64,000 bases of DNA, taken from Zobellia laminariae. GTDB lineage: Bacteria; Bacteroidota; Bacteroidia; Flavobacteriales; Flavobacteriaceae. The stretch covers positions 228,283 to 292,282 of the forward strand of contig NZ_RCNS01000001.1 of NCBI RefSeq assembly GCF_009725995.1, read 5' to 3'. How positions within the stretch are numbered: position 1 is the stretch's first letter; each line of letters opens with the position of its first letter. The notes under the pieces were generated by a model. That model did no database searches and was not told the DNA's origin. It worked only from the letters and a program-made list of their open reading frames with translations. Position numbers and translations under genes: made by a program. Below, piece by piece: positions 34,779 through 42,486 of this stretch.

Positions 34779-34952
34779 ATGATGACTTTTTTCACAATAC
34801 TTTTAGTACTTATCGGAGCAAATGCTCTGTTTATGGTATTTAGTTTAAGCGGAATAAATAATGGAGGTAAAAAATCTCAGGGAAATGAGTCTACATCTCC
34901 TAAAGTTTATCCTTTAAACAATCTTTCTTCAAAACTTAAGAAAGCGGTTTAA
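34779..34952 (+). CDS. Small single-span membrane protein (57 residues)
   Basis: Starts MMTFFTILLVLIGANALFMV, one membrane span, then a polar tail of about 30 residues rich in Ser, Gly, Lys and Asn that ends LSSKLKKAV. The span resembles that of the 30-residue protein at 18539 (shared FF, I, VL, N and S positions). A consensus promoter lies directly upstream, and crcB follows after 56 bases. A second ATG directly follows the first (34782). Function unknown. Confidence 0.68.
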   Translation: MMTFFTILLVLIGANALFMVFSLSGINNGGKKSQGNESTSPKVYPLNNLSSKLKKAV

Positions 34953-35008
34953 CAAGTAAGTGCTACAAGCACAGTTCATCTGATAAATTATTTACGTAAT
35001 TTGCACCG

Positions 35009-35380
35009 ATGAAACAATTGTTACTCGTATTCTTAGGAGGTGGCATAGGTAGCACACTTCGCTATCTAGTTTCTAAATCCCTCAACACTCACTTTCAACA
35101 TTTCTTTTTAGGTACTTTTTTAGTCAATATTATAGGTTGCCTATTAATTGGTCTTATTTTAGGACTTTCTATTAAAACCAATTACTTAACCCCAAACCAA
35201 ACGCTTTTATTAGCAACAGGTTTTTGCGGAGGCTTCACTACTTTCTCTACTTTTGCTTTTGAAAAACATTCGCTTTTAACTTCTGGCGAACTCGTACATT
35301 TCTCTATCTACCTTATAGCCAGTATAGTGGTTGGCATTGCTGCTGTATCCTTCGGTTTATGGCTATCTAAATTGTTATAG
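35009..35380 (+). CDS. crcB: Fluoride efflux channel CrcB/Fluc
   Basis: A 123-residue membrane protein with four helices that dimerises into a fluoride channel. Signature blocks are GGGIGSTLRYLVSK (about 10-23), GTFLVNIIGCLLIGL (36-50, with the conserved Asn) and TGFCGGFTTFSTFAFE (70-85, the phenylalanine box and central Thr-Phe). A single copy is enough for a homodimer. I see no fluoride riboswitch in the 56-base space ahead of it. Confidence 0.96.
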   Translation: MKQLLLVFLGGGIGSTLRYLVSKSLNTHFQHFFLGTFLVNIIGCLLIGLILGLSIKTNYLTPNQTLLLATGFCGGFTTFSTFAFEKHSLLTSGELVHFSIYLIASIVVGIAAVSFGLWLSKLL

Positions 35381-35401
35381 ATTAAAATTTTATAACAGTT
35401 C

Positions 35402-35410
35402 TACCCCCCT
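35402..35410 (+). promoter_or_regulatory. Distal TACCCCCCT half-site in the glnK upstream region
   Basis: TACCCCCCT here matches the C-rich half of the site upstream of the type II glutamine synthetase gene (58558-58566). It lies about 255 bases before the predicted glnK transcript start. It has no matching GGG half at the expected distance. Confidence 0.3.
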
Positions 35411-35551
35411 TTTGTTAAAAATATAGAATTTTAAGTAGTAAAATTAAGATTATCTAATCTTATGGCAGTTTTTACGCGATTTTTTCAATTTTCCGTTAAT
35501 TTTTGTAGATACCAATCAACGAAAATGCATTTTTGACTAAATTTAATTGTA

Positions 35552-35574
35552 TACCCCAAAAAATATAGGGGGTA
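35552..35574. promoter_or_regulatory. Candidate nitrogen operator, distal site at glnK
   Basis: A palindrome TACCCC-N11-GGGGTA, with core CCCC at 35554-35557, ten A/T bases and GGGG from 35568. The same CCCC-(A/T)10-GGG pattern recurs at 35606 and at 58508 ahead of a glutamine synthetase gene. Its centre lies about 93 bases before the predicted glnK transcript start. Confidence 0.6.
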
Positions 35575-35605
35575 ATATTCCTATAAACATAAAAATTACT
35601 TCTTA

Positions 35606-35628
35606 GACCCCAAAATTTTTAGGGTGTT
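35606..35628. promoter_or_regulatory. Candidate nitrogen operator, promoter-proximal site at glnK
   Basis: GACCCC, ten A/T bases and GGG (35622-35624). It matches the distal site at 17 of 23 positions and starts 54 bases after it. CCCC begins 34 bases before the -7 box, so the site covers the region where a -33 box would be, as expected for an activator site. Confidence 0.6.
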
Positions 35629-35641
35629 AATTATTTTAACA

Positions 35642-35649
35642 TACATTTG
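35642..35649 (+). promoter_or_regulatory. -7 element of glnK-amtB
   Basis: TACATTTG matches TANNTTTG and lies 24 bases before the glnK ATG. No TTG is present at the -33 position; the C-rich operator occupies it instead. Confidence 0.65.
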
Positions 35650-35672
35650 CTATTCTAATTAATACAATACTT

Positions 35673-36011
35673 ATGAAACAAATCGAGGCAATTATTAGAA
35701 AATCTAAGTTTGATGACGTCAAAAAAGCGTTACATCAAATAGAGGTTAACTTCTTCAGTTACTGGGATGTAACCGGAGTTGGAAATGAAAAACAAGGTCA
35801 TGTTTATAGAGGTATCTCTTATAGCACGAGCGACATTCAACGAAGATATCTTTCTATAGTGGTATCTGATGAATTTGCACAACGTACTGTTGACACCATT
35901 CTCGAAGCAGCTTACACTGGTAATGTTGGAGATGGGAAAATCTTTGTTTCTGAAATTTTAGAAGCATACAGAATCCGTACAAAAGAAAACGGACAATCTG
36001 GAATCAACTAA
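35673..36011 (+). CDS. glnK: PII nitrogen regulatory protein (GlnK/GlnB)
   Basis: A 112-residue trimeric signal protein that senses 2-oxoglutarate and ATP/ADP and gates AmtB. The start MKQIEAIIRKSKFDDVKKAL and the C-terminal NVGDGKIFVSEILEAYRIRTKENG (B and C loops) are complete. The T-loop is KQGHVYRGISYSTSDIQRRYLSIVVSD: a tyrosine at about 50 could correspond to the uridylylated Tyr51, although the surrounding sequence differs from the enterobacterial form. Pairing with amtB 28 bases downstream supports the name glnK. Confidence 0.95.
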   Translation: MKQIEAIIRKSKFDDVKKALHQIEVNFFSYWDVTGVGNEKQGHVYRGISYSTSDIQRRYLSIVVSDEFAQRTVDTILEAAYTGNVGDGKIFVSEILEAYRIRTKENGQSGIN

Positions 36012-36039
36012 AAATCACCAATAACTAAACTTTATAGAA

Positions 36040-37278
36040 ATGGACGCAGGATTATTTACAGCAAATAACGTTTGGATGATGTTGGCTACCGCTCTGGTAT
36101 TCTTCATGCACACCGGATTTTCTTTTTTGGAAATCGGCCTTACAAGACAAAAAAACACAATCAACATATTATTTAAGAACATCTTTATTATTACAGGTGG
36201 ACTTTTACTTTATTACGCATGGGGCTTTAACCTTATGTACCCAGGATTTGAAGAAGGATCTTCAGGGATAATAAAATTCTCTATGGATAGCTTTGGAATA
36301 TCAGCTCCTGAAAACGGAATGACTCCAGAATATGCAGATGGAGGTTACACATGGTGGACAGACTTCTTGTTTCAAGGTATGTTTGCAGCTACAGCAGCTA
36401 CTATTGTATCTGGTGCCGTTGCAGAACGTATTAAAATTGGAGCCTTTATGATTTTCACAGTTGTTTACGTAGGACTTGTTTATCCTATAGTAGGCGCTTG
36501 GAAATGGGGTGGTGGTTTCTTAGACTCATGGGGTTTTTATGACTTTGCAGGTTCTACCTTGGTACACTCTGTAGGAGGCTGGGCAGCATTGGTTGCTATC
36601 TTCTTACTAGGCTCACGTATTGGTAAATTTGATGATGAAGGTAAAGCAAAAGCAATACCAGGTCATAGCATACCTATGGCAACAGCAGGTGTACTTATCC
36701 TTTGGTTAGGATGGTTTGGTTTCAACGGTGGTTCTGTACTTTCTGCTGATCCAGAATTAACATCTCTAGTATTAGTTACAACTAGTTTAGCAGCGGCAGC
36801 TGGTGGTTTTGGATCTATGATCTTATCTACCATATTATACAAAAACTTAGATTTAACCATGTTCCTTAACGGTATTCTTGGTGGTCTAGTAGGTATTACA
36901 GCAGGTGCTGATTTAATGTCTCCTAACGAAGCGGTAGTAATTGGCTTTTTAGCCGGTCTATTAATTGTTCTTGCAGTTTCTTTAGTTGATAAATTAAAAT
37001 TAGATGATCCTGTTGGTGCAGTTGCAGTTCACTTGGTATGTGGTATCTGGGGAACATTAGCTGTAGGTATCTTCGGAGCCAAAGCTGGCGGCGAGCAATT
37101 CATGACACAACTATATGGTGTATTGATCATAGGTGTCTTTTGCGTAGTGTGCACATTTATTATCCTTGGAACGTTGAAAGCGGTAATGGGACTTAGAGTG
37201 AGTAAAGAAGAAGAGATTGAAGGTCTTGACATTCATGAACACGGTATGGATGCTTACCCAGATTTCATAAACGACTAA
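36040..37278 (+). CDS. amtB: Ammonium transporter AmtB
   Basis: A 412-residue trimeric channel with eleven helices. The twin histidines of the pore are H176 (GSTLVHSVGGW) and H331 (GAVAVHLVCGIWG). The aromatic gate and periplasmic vestibule residues fall in WWTDFLFQGMFAATAATIVSGAVAERIK (105-132). No signal peptide is present, as in many Bacteroidota members. The C-terminal tail MGLRVSKEEEIEGLDIHEHGMDAYPDF is the conserved GlnK-responsive segment. It is the second gene of the glnK operon. Confidence 0.97.
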   Translation: MDAGLFTANNVWMMLATALVFFMHTGFSFLEIGLTRQKNTINILFKNIFIITGGLLLYYAWGFNLMYPGFEEGSSGIIKFSMDSFGISAPENGMTPEYADGGYTWWTDFLFQGMFAATAATIVSGAVAERIKIGAFMIFTVVYVGLVYPIVGAWKWGGGFLDSWGFYDFAGSTLVHSVGGWAALVAIFLLGSRIGKFDDEGKAKAIPGHSIPMATAGVLILWLGWFGFNGGSVLSADPELTSLVLVTTSLAAAAGGFGSMILSTILYKNLDLTMFLNGILGGLVGITAGADLMSPNEAVVIGFLAGLLIVLAVSLVDKLKLDDPVGAVAVHLVCGIWGTLAVGIFGAKAGGEQFMTQLYGVLIIGVFCVVCTFIILGTLKAVMGLRVSKEEEIEGLDIHEHGMDAYPDFIND

Positions 37279-37293
37279 ATTATATTAATTAGA

Positions 37294-37321
37294 AACGGAG
37301 CGTTTTGCAGAACGCTCCGTT
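37294..37321 (+). terminator. Hairpin after amtB without a T-tract
   Basis: An 11-bp stem (AACGGAGCGTT / AACGCTCCGTT) with a six-base loop lies 15 bases after the amtB stop. No T-run follows, so it may only stabilise the upstream mRNA or let part of transcription pass to the next gene. Confidence 0.55.
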
Positions 37322-37394
37322 ATATAACACTTTCAAAATCTTCACAGATTTCAATTAAATCATTCCATACAGGGATAACAAAATAAAAATACAG

Positions 37395-38474
37395 ATGAAA
37401 GCGATTACAAATACAAAATACGTAAAAAATCTATTTTTCCTAGCAATATTACTTTTCTCTGCGACCGCTGTTGTTGCACAGGAAGAAGAAGAGGAAGAAA
37501 CTAAGCCATCATTTACTTTTACTGGTTCTGTTGATGCATATTACCGTGCTAATCTAAACGGAGATAATTCTGCACCAGATGGTGCTCCAAACGCTGCGCC
37601 AGGTTCATCATTCGCCAACTTACCAGGTTTCTCTCTAGGTATGGCAAATTTTGTTGCAGGTTATGAAGGCGAAAAAGTTGGTTTCGTAGCAGATTTAGTA
37701 TTTGGCCCAAGAGGAACGGATGCCATATTTGCTTCTCCAATTTATTCTGCAACAGGTAATATAGTAAATCAATTATATGCTTACTGGAATGTATCCGATG
37801 CTGTTACATTAACCTTTGGTAACTTTAATACTTTCTTAGGTTACGAAGTTATATCTCCGGTTGCTAACTTTAACTATAGTACTTCTTACTTGTTTTCTTA
37901 CGGTCCTTTTTCTCATACAGGTTTAAAGGCTGATATTGCTTTATCAGATGATTTTAGCTTAATGTTAGCAGTAATGAACCCAACAGATATGACCGAATTG
38001 AATGTTACAGGTAAATATACATACGGAGCTCAAATAGGATATAGCGGACAGTATTTAAACCTATTGATTGATAACGGTGCTTACGAAGTTGATTATACTG
38101 GTGGATTTGATTTATCTGATTCTTTCTTCCTAGGATTGAACGCTGCTTATTTTGATGGTGACGGTGCAGGAAGCTTTGCTGGTGCAGCAATTTACCCTCA
38201 GTTAACAACTTCAGAAAACTTTGCTATTGGTCTTAGAGCAGAATATTTTGCTGAAACTGACTCTTTCGGAGCTATTGGAACAAGTACTGCCGATGGAGAT
38301 GCAAGTGTATTCGCTGTTACTTTAACTGGTAGTGCAACTATAGGAAATTTAATGATCAAGCCTGAACTTCGTTTAGATACGGCTTCAGATGATTCTGGAT
38401 ATTTTCTTGATAGTGACTTAATGGCGCAAAAGAGCTTATCTTCTTTTGTTCTAGCTGCAGTCTACTCTTTCTAA
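37395..38474 (+). CDS. Outer-membrane beta-barrel (porin-like) protein of the nitrogen locus
   Basis: A 359-residue exported protein with a signal peptide to about residue 28 (AVVAQ) and an acidic stretch EEEEEE just after it. The rest alternates beta strands (SVDAYYRANLNG, NQLYAYWNVSDAVTLTFGNFNTFLGYE, SFVLAAVYSF at the end), the form of a putative beta-barrel porin of the BBP2 group. It follows amtB after 116 bases on the same strand and has no evident promoter, so it may be nitrogen-regulated and help ammonium or nitrogen compounds cross the outer membrane; this is inferred from position only. Confidence 0.8.
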   Translation: MKAITNTKYVKNLFFLAILLFSATAVVAQEEEEEETKPSFTFTGSVDAYYRANLNGDNSAPDGAPNAAPGSSFANLPGFSLGMANFVAGYEGEKVGFVADLVFGPRGTDAIFASPIYSATGNIVNQLYAYWNVSDAVTLTFGNFNTFLGYEVISPVANFNYSTSYLFSYGPFSHTGLKADIALSDDFSLMLAVMNPTDMTELNVTGKYTYGAQIGYSGQYLNLLIDNGAYEVDYTGGFDLSDSFFLGLNAAYFDGDGAGSFAGAAIYPQLTTSENFAIGLRAEYFAETDSFGAIGTSTADGDASVFAVTLTGSATIGNLMIKPELRLDTASDDSGYFLDSDLMAQKSLSSFVLAAVYSF

Positions 38475-38522
38475 AAAAGAATTATAATGGTTAAGTGTTT
38501 ATAATTTAAAGCTAATTCAAGT

Positions 38523-38560
38523 AAAGGCCCTGACGTTTAACGTTGGGGTCTTTATTTTTT
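38523..38560 (+). terminator. Intrinsic terminator of the porin-like gene
   Basis: A 14-bp stem with several G-T pairs (arms from 38523 and to 38553) with a three-base loop and six T residues lies 48 bases beyond the stop codon and touches the end of the convergent DUF1684 gene. Confidence 0.7.
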
Positions 38561-39202
38561 GGAAGGGTCAAAAGCTTTTACACCAGCTAGTATCTCTGTA
38601 TCCAAATTATTTACACTAGGCACAACAGGACAAGAATACTTCTTATTATAAGCACAATACGGATTATAAGCTTTATTAAAGTCGATAACTATAGTATCTC
38701 CATCAGGTATAGAAAGATCAATATATCTACCGCCTGTATACGTCTCTACACCATTGGTATTATCAGTAAAAGGTAAAAATAGGTAATCCCTATATTTTTC
38801 TTGTTGCATCAATTCCTTATTTTGATACACCTCTAATTGTCTGTTTTTCCCATTTAAAGTAAAATGGGCTATACCATAAACCGTTTCCTCAGAAGAATCT
38901 CCGGTAGTACTAGGCATTAAAAAAGGCAAAGCCTCCGGCGTACGAACAAACTTGGCCGTTACTACATAATTAGTATCAGGCGCAAAGAAATCCAATGCCT
39001 CAAAATTCTTGCGATAACGATCCGGTAATGGCGAAGTTTCCGGGTCTTTAAACTCCTTATTTAATTTTTCTTGATGGTCCAAGATGGCCTGTAACGCATC
39101 GGTTTCAACAACAACTACCTTTTCCTCAGGCGCATCGTGGTATTTTTTATCGGTCTTACATCCCAAAACCATAAGAAAAAAAACCAAAACAAGAATTCGC
39201 AT
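38552..39202 (-). CDS. DUF1684 lipoprotein
   Basis: A 216-residue lipoprotein: MRILVLVFFLMVLGC, cysteine at residue 15. The mature protein is a DUF1684 domain with the characteristic YLFLPFTDNTNGVETYTGGRYIDL (about 142-165) and the C-terminal block FNKAYNPYCAYNKKYSCPVVPSVNNLDTEILAGVKAF. The family is widespread and uncharacterised; position at the envelope is clear from the lipobox. It is monocistronic with a -7 box 17 bases upstream of the start. Confidence 0.93.
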   Translation of the reverse strand: MRILVLVFFLMVLGCKTDKKYHDAPEEKVVVVETDALQAILDHQEKLNKEFKDPETSPLPDRYRKNFEALDFFAPDTNYVVTAKFVRTPEALPFLMPSTTGDSSEETVYGIAHFTLNGKNRQLEVYQNKELMQQEKYRDYLFLPFTDNTNGVETYTGGRYIDLSIPDGDTIVIDFNKAYNPYCAYNKKYSCPVVPSVNNLDTEILAGVKAFDPSKK

Positions 39203-39219
39203 ACAATCAATTTTTGCAA

Positions 39220-39227
39220 CAAAAATA
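39220..39227 (-). promoter_or_regulatory. Candidate -7 element of the DUF1684 gene
   Basis: Read leftward, TATTTTTG matches TANNTTTG and lies 17 bases before the ATG at 39202. No -33 box is found at the right distance. Confidence 0.4.
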
Positions 39228-39286
39228 CAATATAAAGTTATTAACCTAATTGAACCAATTGTACATTGCGACGTAAAAGATTAAAA

Positions 39287-40024
39287 ATGAACAAAATTTA
39301 TCCAATATTACTCATACTGACTCTGTTCTACTCCTGTAACACACCAAAAGAACAACCTAAGACAATAGCGGATTTAAAACGGATTGCACCCGAAATTTCT
39401 CCTGACCGTTACAATGTAGCTTTTCTAATTATGGATGGGACTTTCAACACTGAGCTAACGGCTCCGTTCGATATTTTTCAACATACCAAATACCGGGAAA
39501 ACATAAAAGCCATGAATACCTTTACCGTGGCCAACACATTAGACCCTATTACCACTTTTGAAGGTATGCGCTTATTGCCTGACTTTGATTATACCAAAGA
39601 CCAGCTGCCACAAATAGATATTCTGGTAATACCTAGTGCAGAACATCATTTAGACACAGATTTAAAGGATACCGTAATGCTTGATTTTGTTCGTAAAATA
39701 GATAGTTCTGCCTTATTTATGACAAGCCATTGCGATGGTGCTTTTGTTTTGGCTAAAGCCGATGTTCTTAAAGGAAAAACCTCTACCACCTTCCCTAGCG
39801 ATATTAAAGCATACCGCAAGATGTTTCCCAGCTTAAAAGTAGCCGACAGTGTTCTATTTGTTCATGATGGAAAATATATTACTTCGGCAGGAGGTGCTAA
39901 AAGTTTTGAAGCTGCCCTCTACTTATGCGAGCATTTATACGGAAAAGAAGTTGCCGATGCTTTAGCAAAAGGCTTGGTCATTGACTGGAACTTACAGGAA
40001 ACTCCACATCTTATTGCGGAATAA
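39287..40024 (+). CDS. DJ-1/PfpI-family lipoprotein
   Basis: A 245-residue protein with a lipoprotein signal (ILTLFYSC, cysteine near residue 17) and a DJ-1/PfpI (class I glutamine amidotransferase-like) domain. The elbow cysteine is in MTSHCDGAFVLAKADVLKGK; AEHHLDTD and SAGGAKSFEAALYL belong to the same fold. Members with this layout are related to ThiJ/AraC-partner domains, here without any DNA-binding part. The ATG at 39287 gives a normal signal; an upstream TTG start would add seven basic residues. The role in the envelope is unknown. Confidence 0.85.
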   Translation: MNKIYPILLILTLFYSCNTPKEQPKTIADLKRIAPEISPDRYNVAFLIMDGTFNTELTAPFDIFQHTKYRENIKAMNTFTVANTLDPITTFEGMRLLPDFDYTKDQLPQIDILVIPSAEHHLDTDLKDTVMLDFVRKIDSSALFMTSHCDGAFVLAKADVLKGKTSTTFPSDIKAYRKMFPSLKVADSVLFVHDGKYITSAGGAKSFEAALYLCEHLYGKEVADALAKGLVIDWNLQETPHLIAE

Positions 40025-40030
40025 CAGCCA

Positions 40031-41443
40031 TTATTCTTCAATAATGGAATAACGAGCCCCTTTTAAATATTTCTCCACCAATTCATTAAACTCCGGTGTT
40101 ATGCGTAGCAACGCAGTATTTTCCAGAGCGTAAAGTTCGCTTCGGTTCTTATATCCTTTTTTTAGAAGTTCTTCTAAGTAAAAAAGAGCTGTACCATAAT
40201 CGTCGGTTTTGGCGGTGTAGGATATGATTTTTAGATAACTTTCAAAATTATCTGGCTCAATGACTGTCTTCAGCATCCATAAAAAATTCAAGGCTTCTCC
40301 ATCAATCGGGTCCTCTGCGCTTAGGATATCTACATTATCAGAAACCAATGCTTTCAAATAGCCTTCCAAACGTTTCCCCATTTTTTGCTGAAGTACCTCA
40401 GGATTTTTACGAAATTTCTGAAGCTCTTCCATTTGATATTTCCACCATCCTAAATTATTGTAATTATAGGTAAGAATATCTTCCTCTAGATAATAATTAT
40501 ACTCGTCTTTAATTAAGCTCTCTTTTAAAGAGAGTGCATTCTGAGTTCTATTTTTATTTTTGAATAGTCGGCTTTTTCGCAACGTCTTTCTACTCGCTTT
40601 TATAGAATCCAAAGGCATAAAAGGTTGGTATATCTCAGACATCTCTTCCAACCAACTATCAGCTAATAGAGGTTTGTTTGCAGAATATAACCTATTTACT
40701 TTTACCAAATCTGACTTGTAGTTTGCATCTATATATGCTTCATCTTTTGACACATTACCTTTTGCCATTGCTGCCAAAGTCAATATTCTTAAGGCTTCAC
40801 TAAGATCTGTTGTTTTAGGCCATTCCTCACCACCATCAAAAATCAACAATTGGTTAGGGTACTTTAATTTGTTCAGAATTTTTTCTGCCGCTAACATATC
40901 TGGATAACTAAAATCCTCATCCCCAACAATACCGATAAAATGAAACGGGTTTCTATTCGTAAGCACCTCAATATTAGCTACTGACGCACCACAGGCAACC
41001 ACACCTTTCACACCCTTTATAAAAACTGGAATTAGAGTAGAAAACCGGCCTCCAGCAGCAAAACCACTTGTATATATGCCGTTCTTTTGAATAGGTAACA
41101 TAGTAGTCACTGTATTCAACATTCTGCTTGTAATTAGTATATTTTTAGAAATAGATAGTGTATCACTAATATTATTGGAAGCTGCAAGTACATACCCCTG
41201 TTCTTCGGCAGCAGCACTGAACATGGCTAAAGATTGTTTGCCTCTACCGTTCATATCAAAAACAAATACTACCGGCCAAGTTTTAGAAACATCAAATTTC
41301 TTTGGCAGGTACAAGGAAAATGTTTCGGGAACGGTATCATTGACTACTAATGAATCTATTACCACACCTTTTTTTAATGTAATATTTTGTGCAGAACCAA
41401 TAAACGTAGCACTTAATGCCAACAACAGTAGTATTCTTTTCAT
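40031..41443 (-). CDS. Secreted esterase-like alpha/beta-fold protein with altered nucleophile, plus helical C-terminal region
   Basis: A 470-residue exported protein (signal peptide to about residue 19). Residues 40-220 look like an alpha/beta hydrolase of the esterase type: FSLYLPKKFDVSKTWPVVFVFDMNGRG, then the elbow region GIYTSGFAAGGRFSTLIPV. The expected nucleophile serine in G-x-S-x-G is alanine (A129), although flanking G127 and G131 are kept, so catalysis by the normal triad seems lost. Residues 240-470 are helical with a TPR-like look (TALFYLEELLKKGYKNRSELYALENTALL). I do not recognise a named function. Confidence 0.7.
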   Translation of the reverse strand: MKRILLLLALSATFIGSAQNITLKKGVVIDSLVVNDTVPETFSLYLPKKFDVSKTWPVVFVFDMNGRGKQSLAMFSAAAEEQGYVLAASNNISDTLSISKNILITSRMLNTVTTMLPIQKNGIYTSGFAAGGRFSTLIPVFIKGVKGVVACGASVANIEVLTNRNPFHFIGIVGDEDFSYPDMLAAEKILNKLKYPNQLLIFDGGEEWPKTTDLSEALRILTLAAMAKGNVSKDEAYIDANYKSDLVKVNRLYSANKPLLADSWLEEMSEIYQPFMPLDSIKASRKTLRKSRLFKNKNRTQNALSLKESLIKDEYNYYLEEDILTYNYNNLGWWKYQMEELQKFRKNPEVLQQKMGKRLEGYLKALVSDNVDILSAEDPIDGEALNFLWMLKTVIEPDNFESYLKIISYTAKTDDYGTALFYLEELLKKGYKNRSELYALENTALLRITPEFNELVEKYLKGARYSIIEE

Positions 41444-41532
41444 AAAATTTAATCATCAAAAATCTAGCCAAACGGCCGGTACCTAAAGATCTTTATTAGA
41501 TGTATGTTCCATAAATTAATAGGGAGACAAGA

Positions 41533-42357
41533 CTACTCTCCTATTTTACCTATTTCAACACCTTCTGAGTAAGCCACTTTAATATCATGTGCACTAAAGG
41601 CCTTTTTTATAGCCTTGTTAGCGCTAAAAGTAACCTCCCAAAAATCATCGGGCAACACATATGGTCGTACAATTAATTGTACATTATGGGAGTCAAAATC
41701 TACAATACCAATTTCCGGCACAGGCTCAGGAAGTATTTTTGAAACCTCTTTTAGAGCTTCCTCTAAAACCTGTCTTACTTTTGGAAAACTTTCTTCATAA
41801 GGCATGGTAACCTCCAATTCCAACCTGATCATCCCTTTTTCTGAGTAGTTCGTTACTACAGATTCTGTTATCATTGAGTTGGGAATAATTAATATTTTAT
41901 TACCAGGAGTAAGTACATCTGTACTAAAAATACCAATTTCAACCACCCTACCAAACTTGTCTTCTACCTGAATCCAATCTGCTACTTTAAAAGGTTTGAG
42001 TGTTAAAATCAAAATACCTGAGGCAAAATTTCCTAAACTCCCCTGCAAAGCCATACCTACTGCAAAAGCAGCTGCGGCAAGTATTGCAAACAAACCTGTT
42101 AGATCTGCACCAAGCACGGTGGCTATAACAAATAGCACAGTACCTTTTAGAAGCACCCCTACTATAGATGATAAAAAAGGGCGTAAGGTTTCTGAAAACC
42201 CAGTCTTTTCTAAGGCTTTACCTACAAGTTCAACTATTTTTTTGACAACCTTAAAGCCAACCCATAAAATAAGTCCCGCCAAGAAAATTCGCGGTACGTA
42301 AAAAATTACCTTGTCGGTAGCAATCTGAGCGTACTCATTAATTTTTTCCAAGTCCAT
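41533..42357 (-). CDS. mscS: Small-conductance mechanosensitive channel (MscS family, short form)
   Basis: A 274-residue channel close in size to E. coli MscS. Three helices lie in residues 18-120; the pore helix is LAAAAFAVGMALQGSLGNFASGILIL with the conserved Ala/Gly ridge and QGSLGNFASG turn. The beta domain VADWIQVEDKFGRVVEIGIFSTDVLTPGNKILIIPNS and the cytoplasmic cage follow. It is the second MscS in the window (the other at 25.2 kb lacks the QGSLGNFASG form). A palindrome lies upstream. Confidence 0.95.
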   Translation of the reverse strand: MDLEKINEYAQIATDKVIFYVPRIFLAGLILWVGFKVVKKIVELVGKALEKTGFSETLRPFLSSIVGVLLKGTVLFVIATVLGADLTGLFAILAAAAFAVGMALQGSLGNFASGILILTLKPFKVADWIQVEDKFGRVVEIGIFSTDVLTPGNKILIIPNSMITESVVTNYSEKGMIRLELEVTMPYEESFPKVRQVLEEALKEVSKILPEPVPEIGIVDFDSHNVQLIVRPYVLPDDFWEVTFSANKAIKKAFSAHDIKVAYSEGVEIGKIGE

Positions 42358-42415
42358 GAATTAAAATTAATGATTAGCGAGCATTCTCCTACAGAAAGTT
42401 TGTGTTTTTTATACA

Positions 42416-42430
42416 TTTTACATTGTAAAA
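42416..42430. promoter_or_regulatory. Perfect palindrome upstream of mscS
   Basis: TTTTACATTGTAAAA is a perfect 15-base inverted repeat about 60 bases upstream of the leftward mscS start and close behind the end of the T9SS cargo gene. It could bind a dimeric regulator; AT-rich palindromes also arise by chance. Confidence 0.35.
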
Positions 42431-42486
42431 CTTAATAAATAACACTAAAAATAAAGTTTGATGTTTCTAAAGAAGATAGAGGGCTA

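Noticed and set aside
34953..35008. Possible fluoride riboswitch ahead of crcB
   Set aside because: Only 56 bases separate crcB from the upstream gene, and I could not find the conserved pseudoknot elements.
40028..40047. Hairpin CCATTATT-CTTC-AATAATGG between convergent genes
   Set aside because: Weak AT stem with no T-tract on either strand and partly inside coding sequence.
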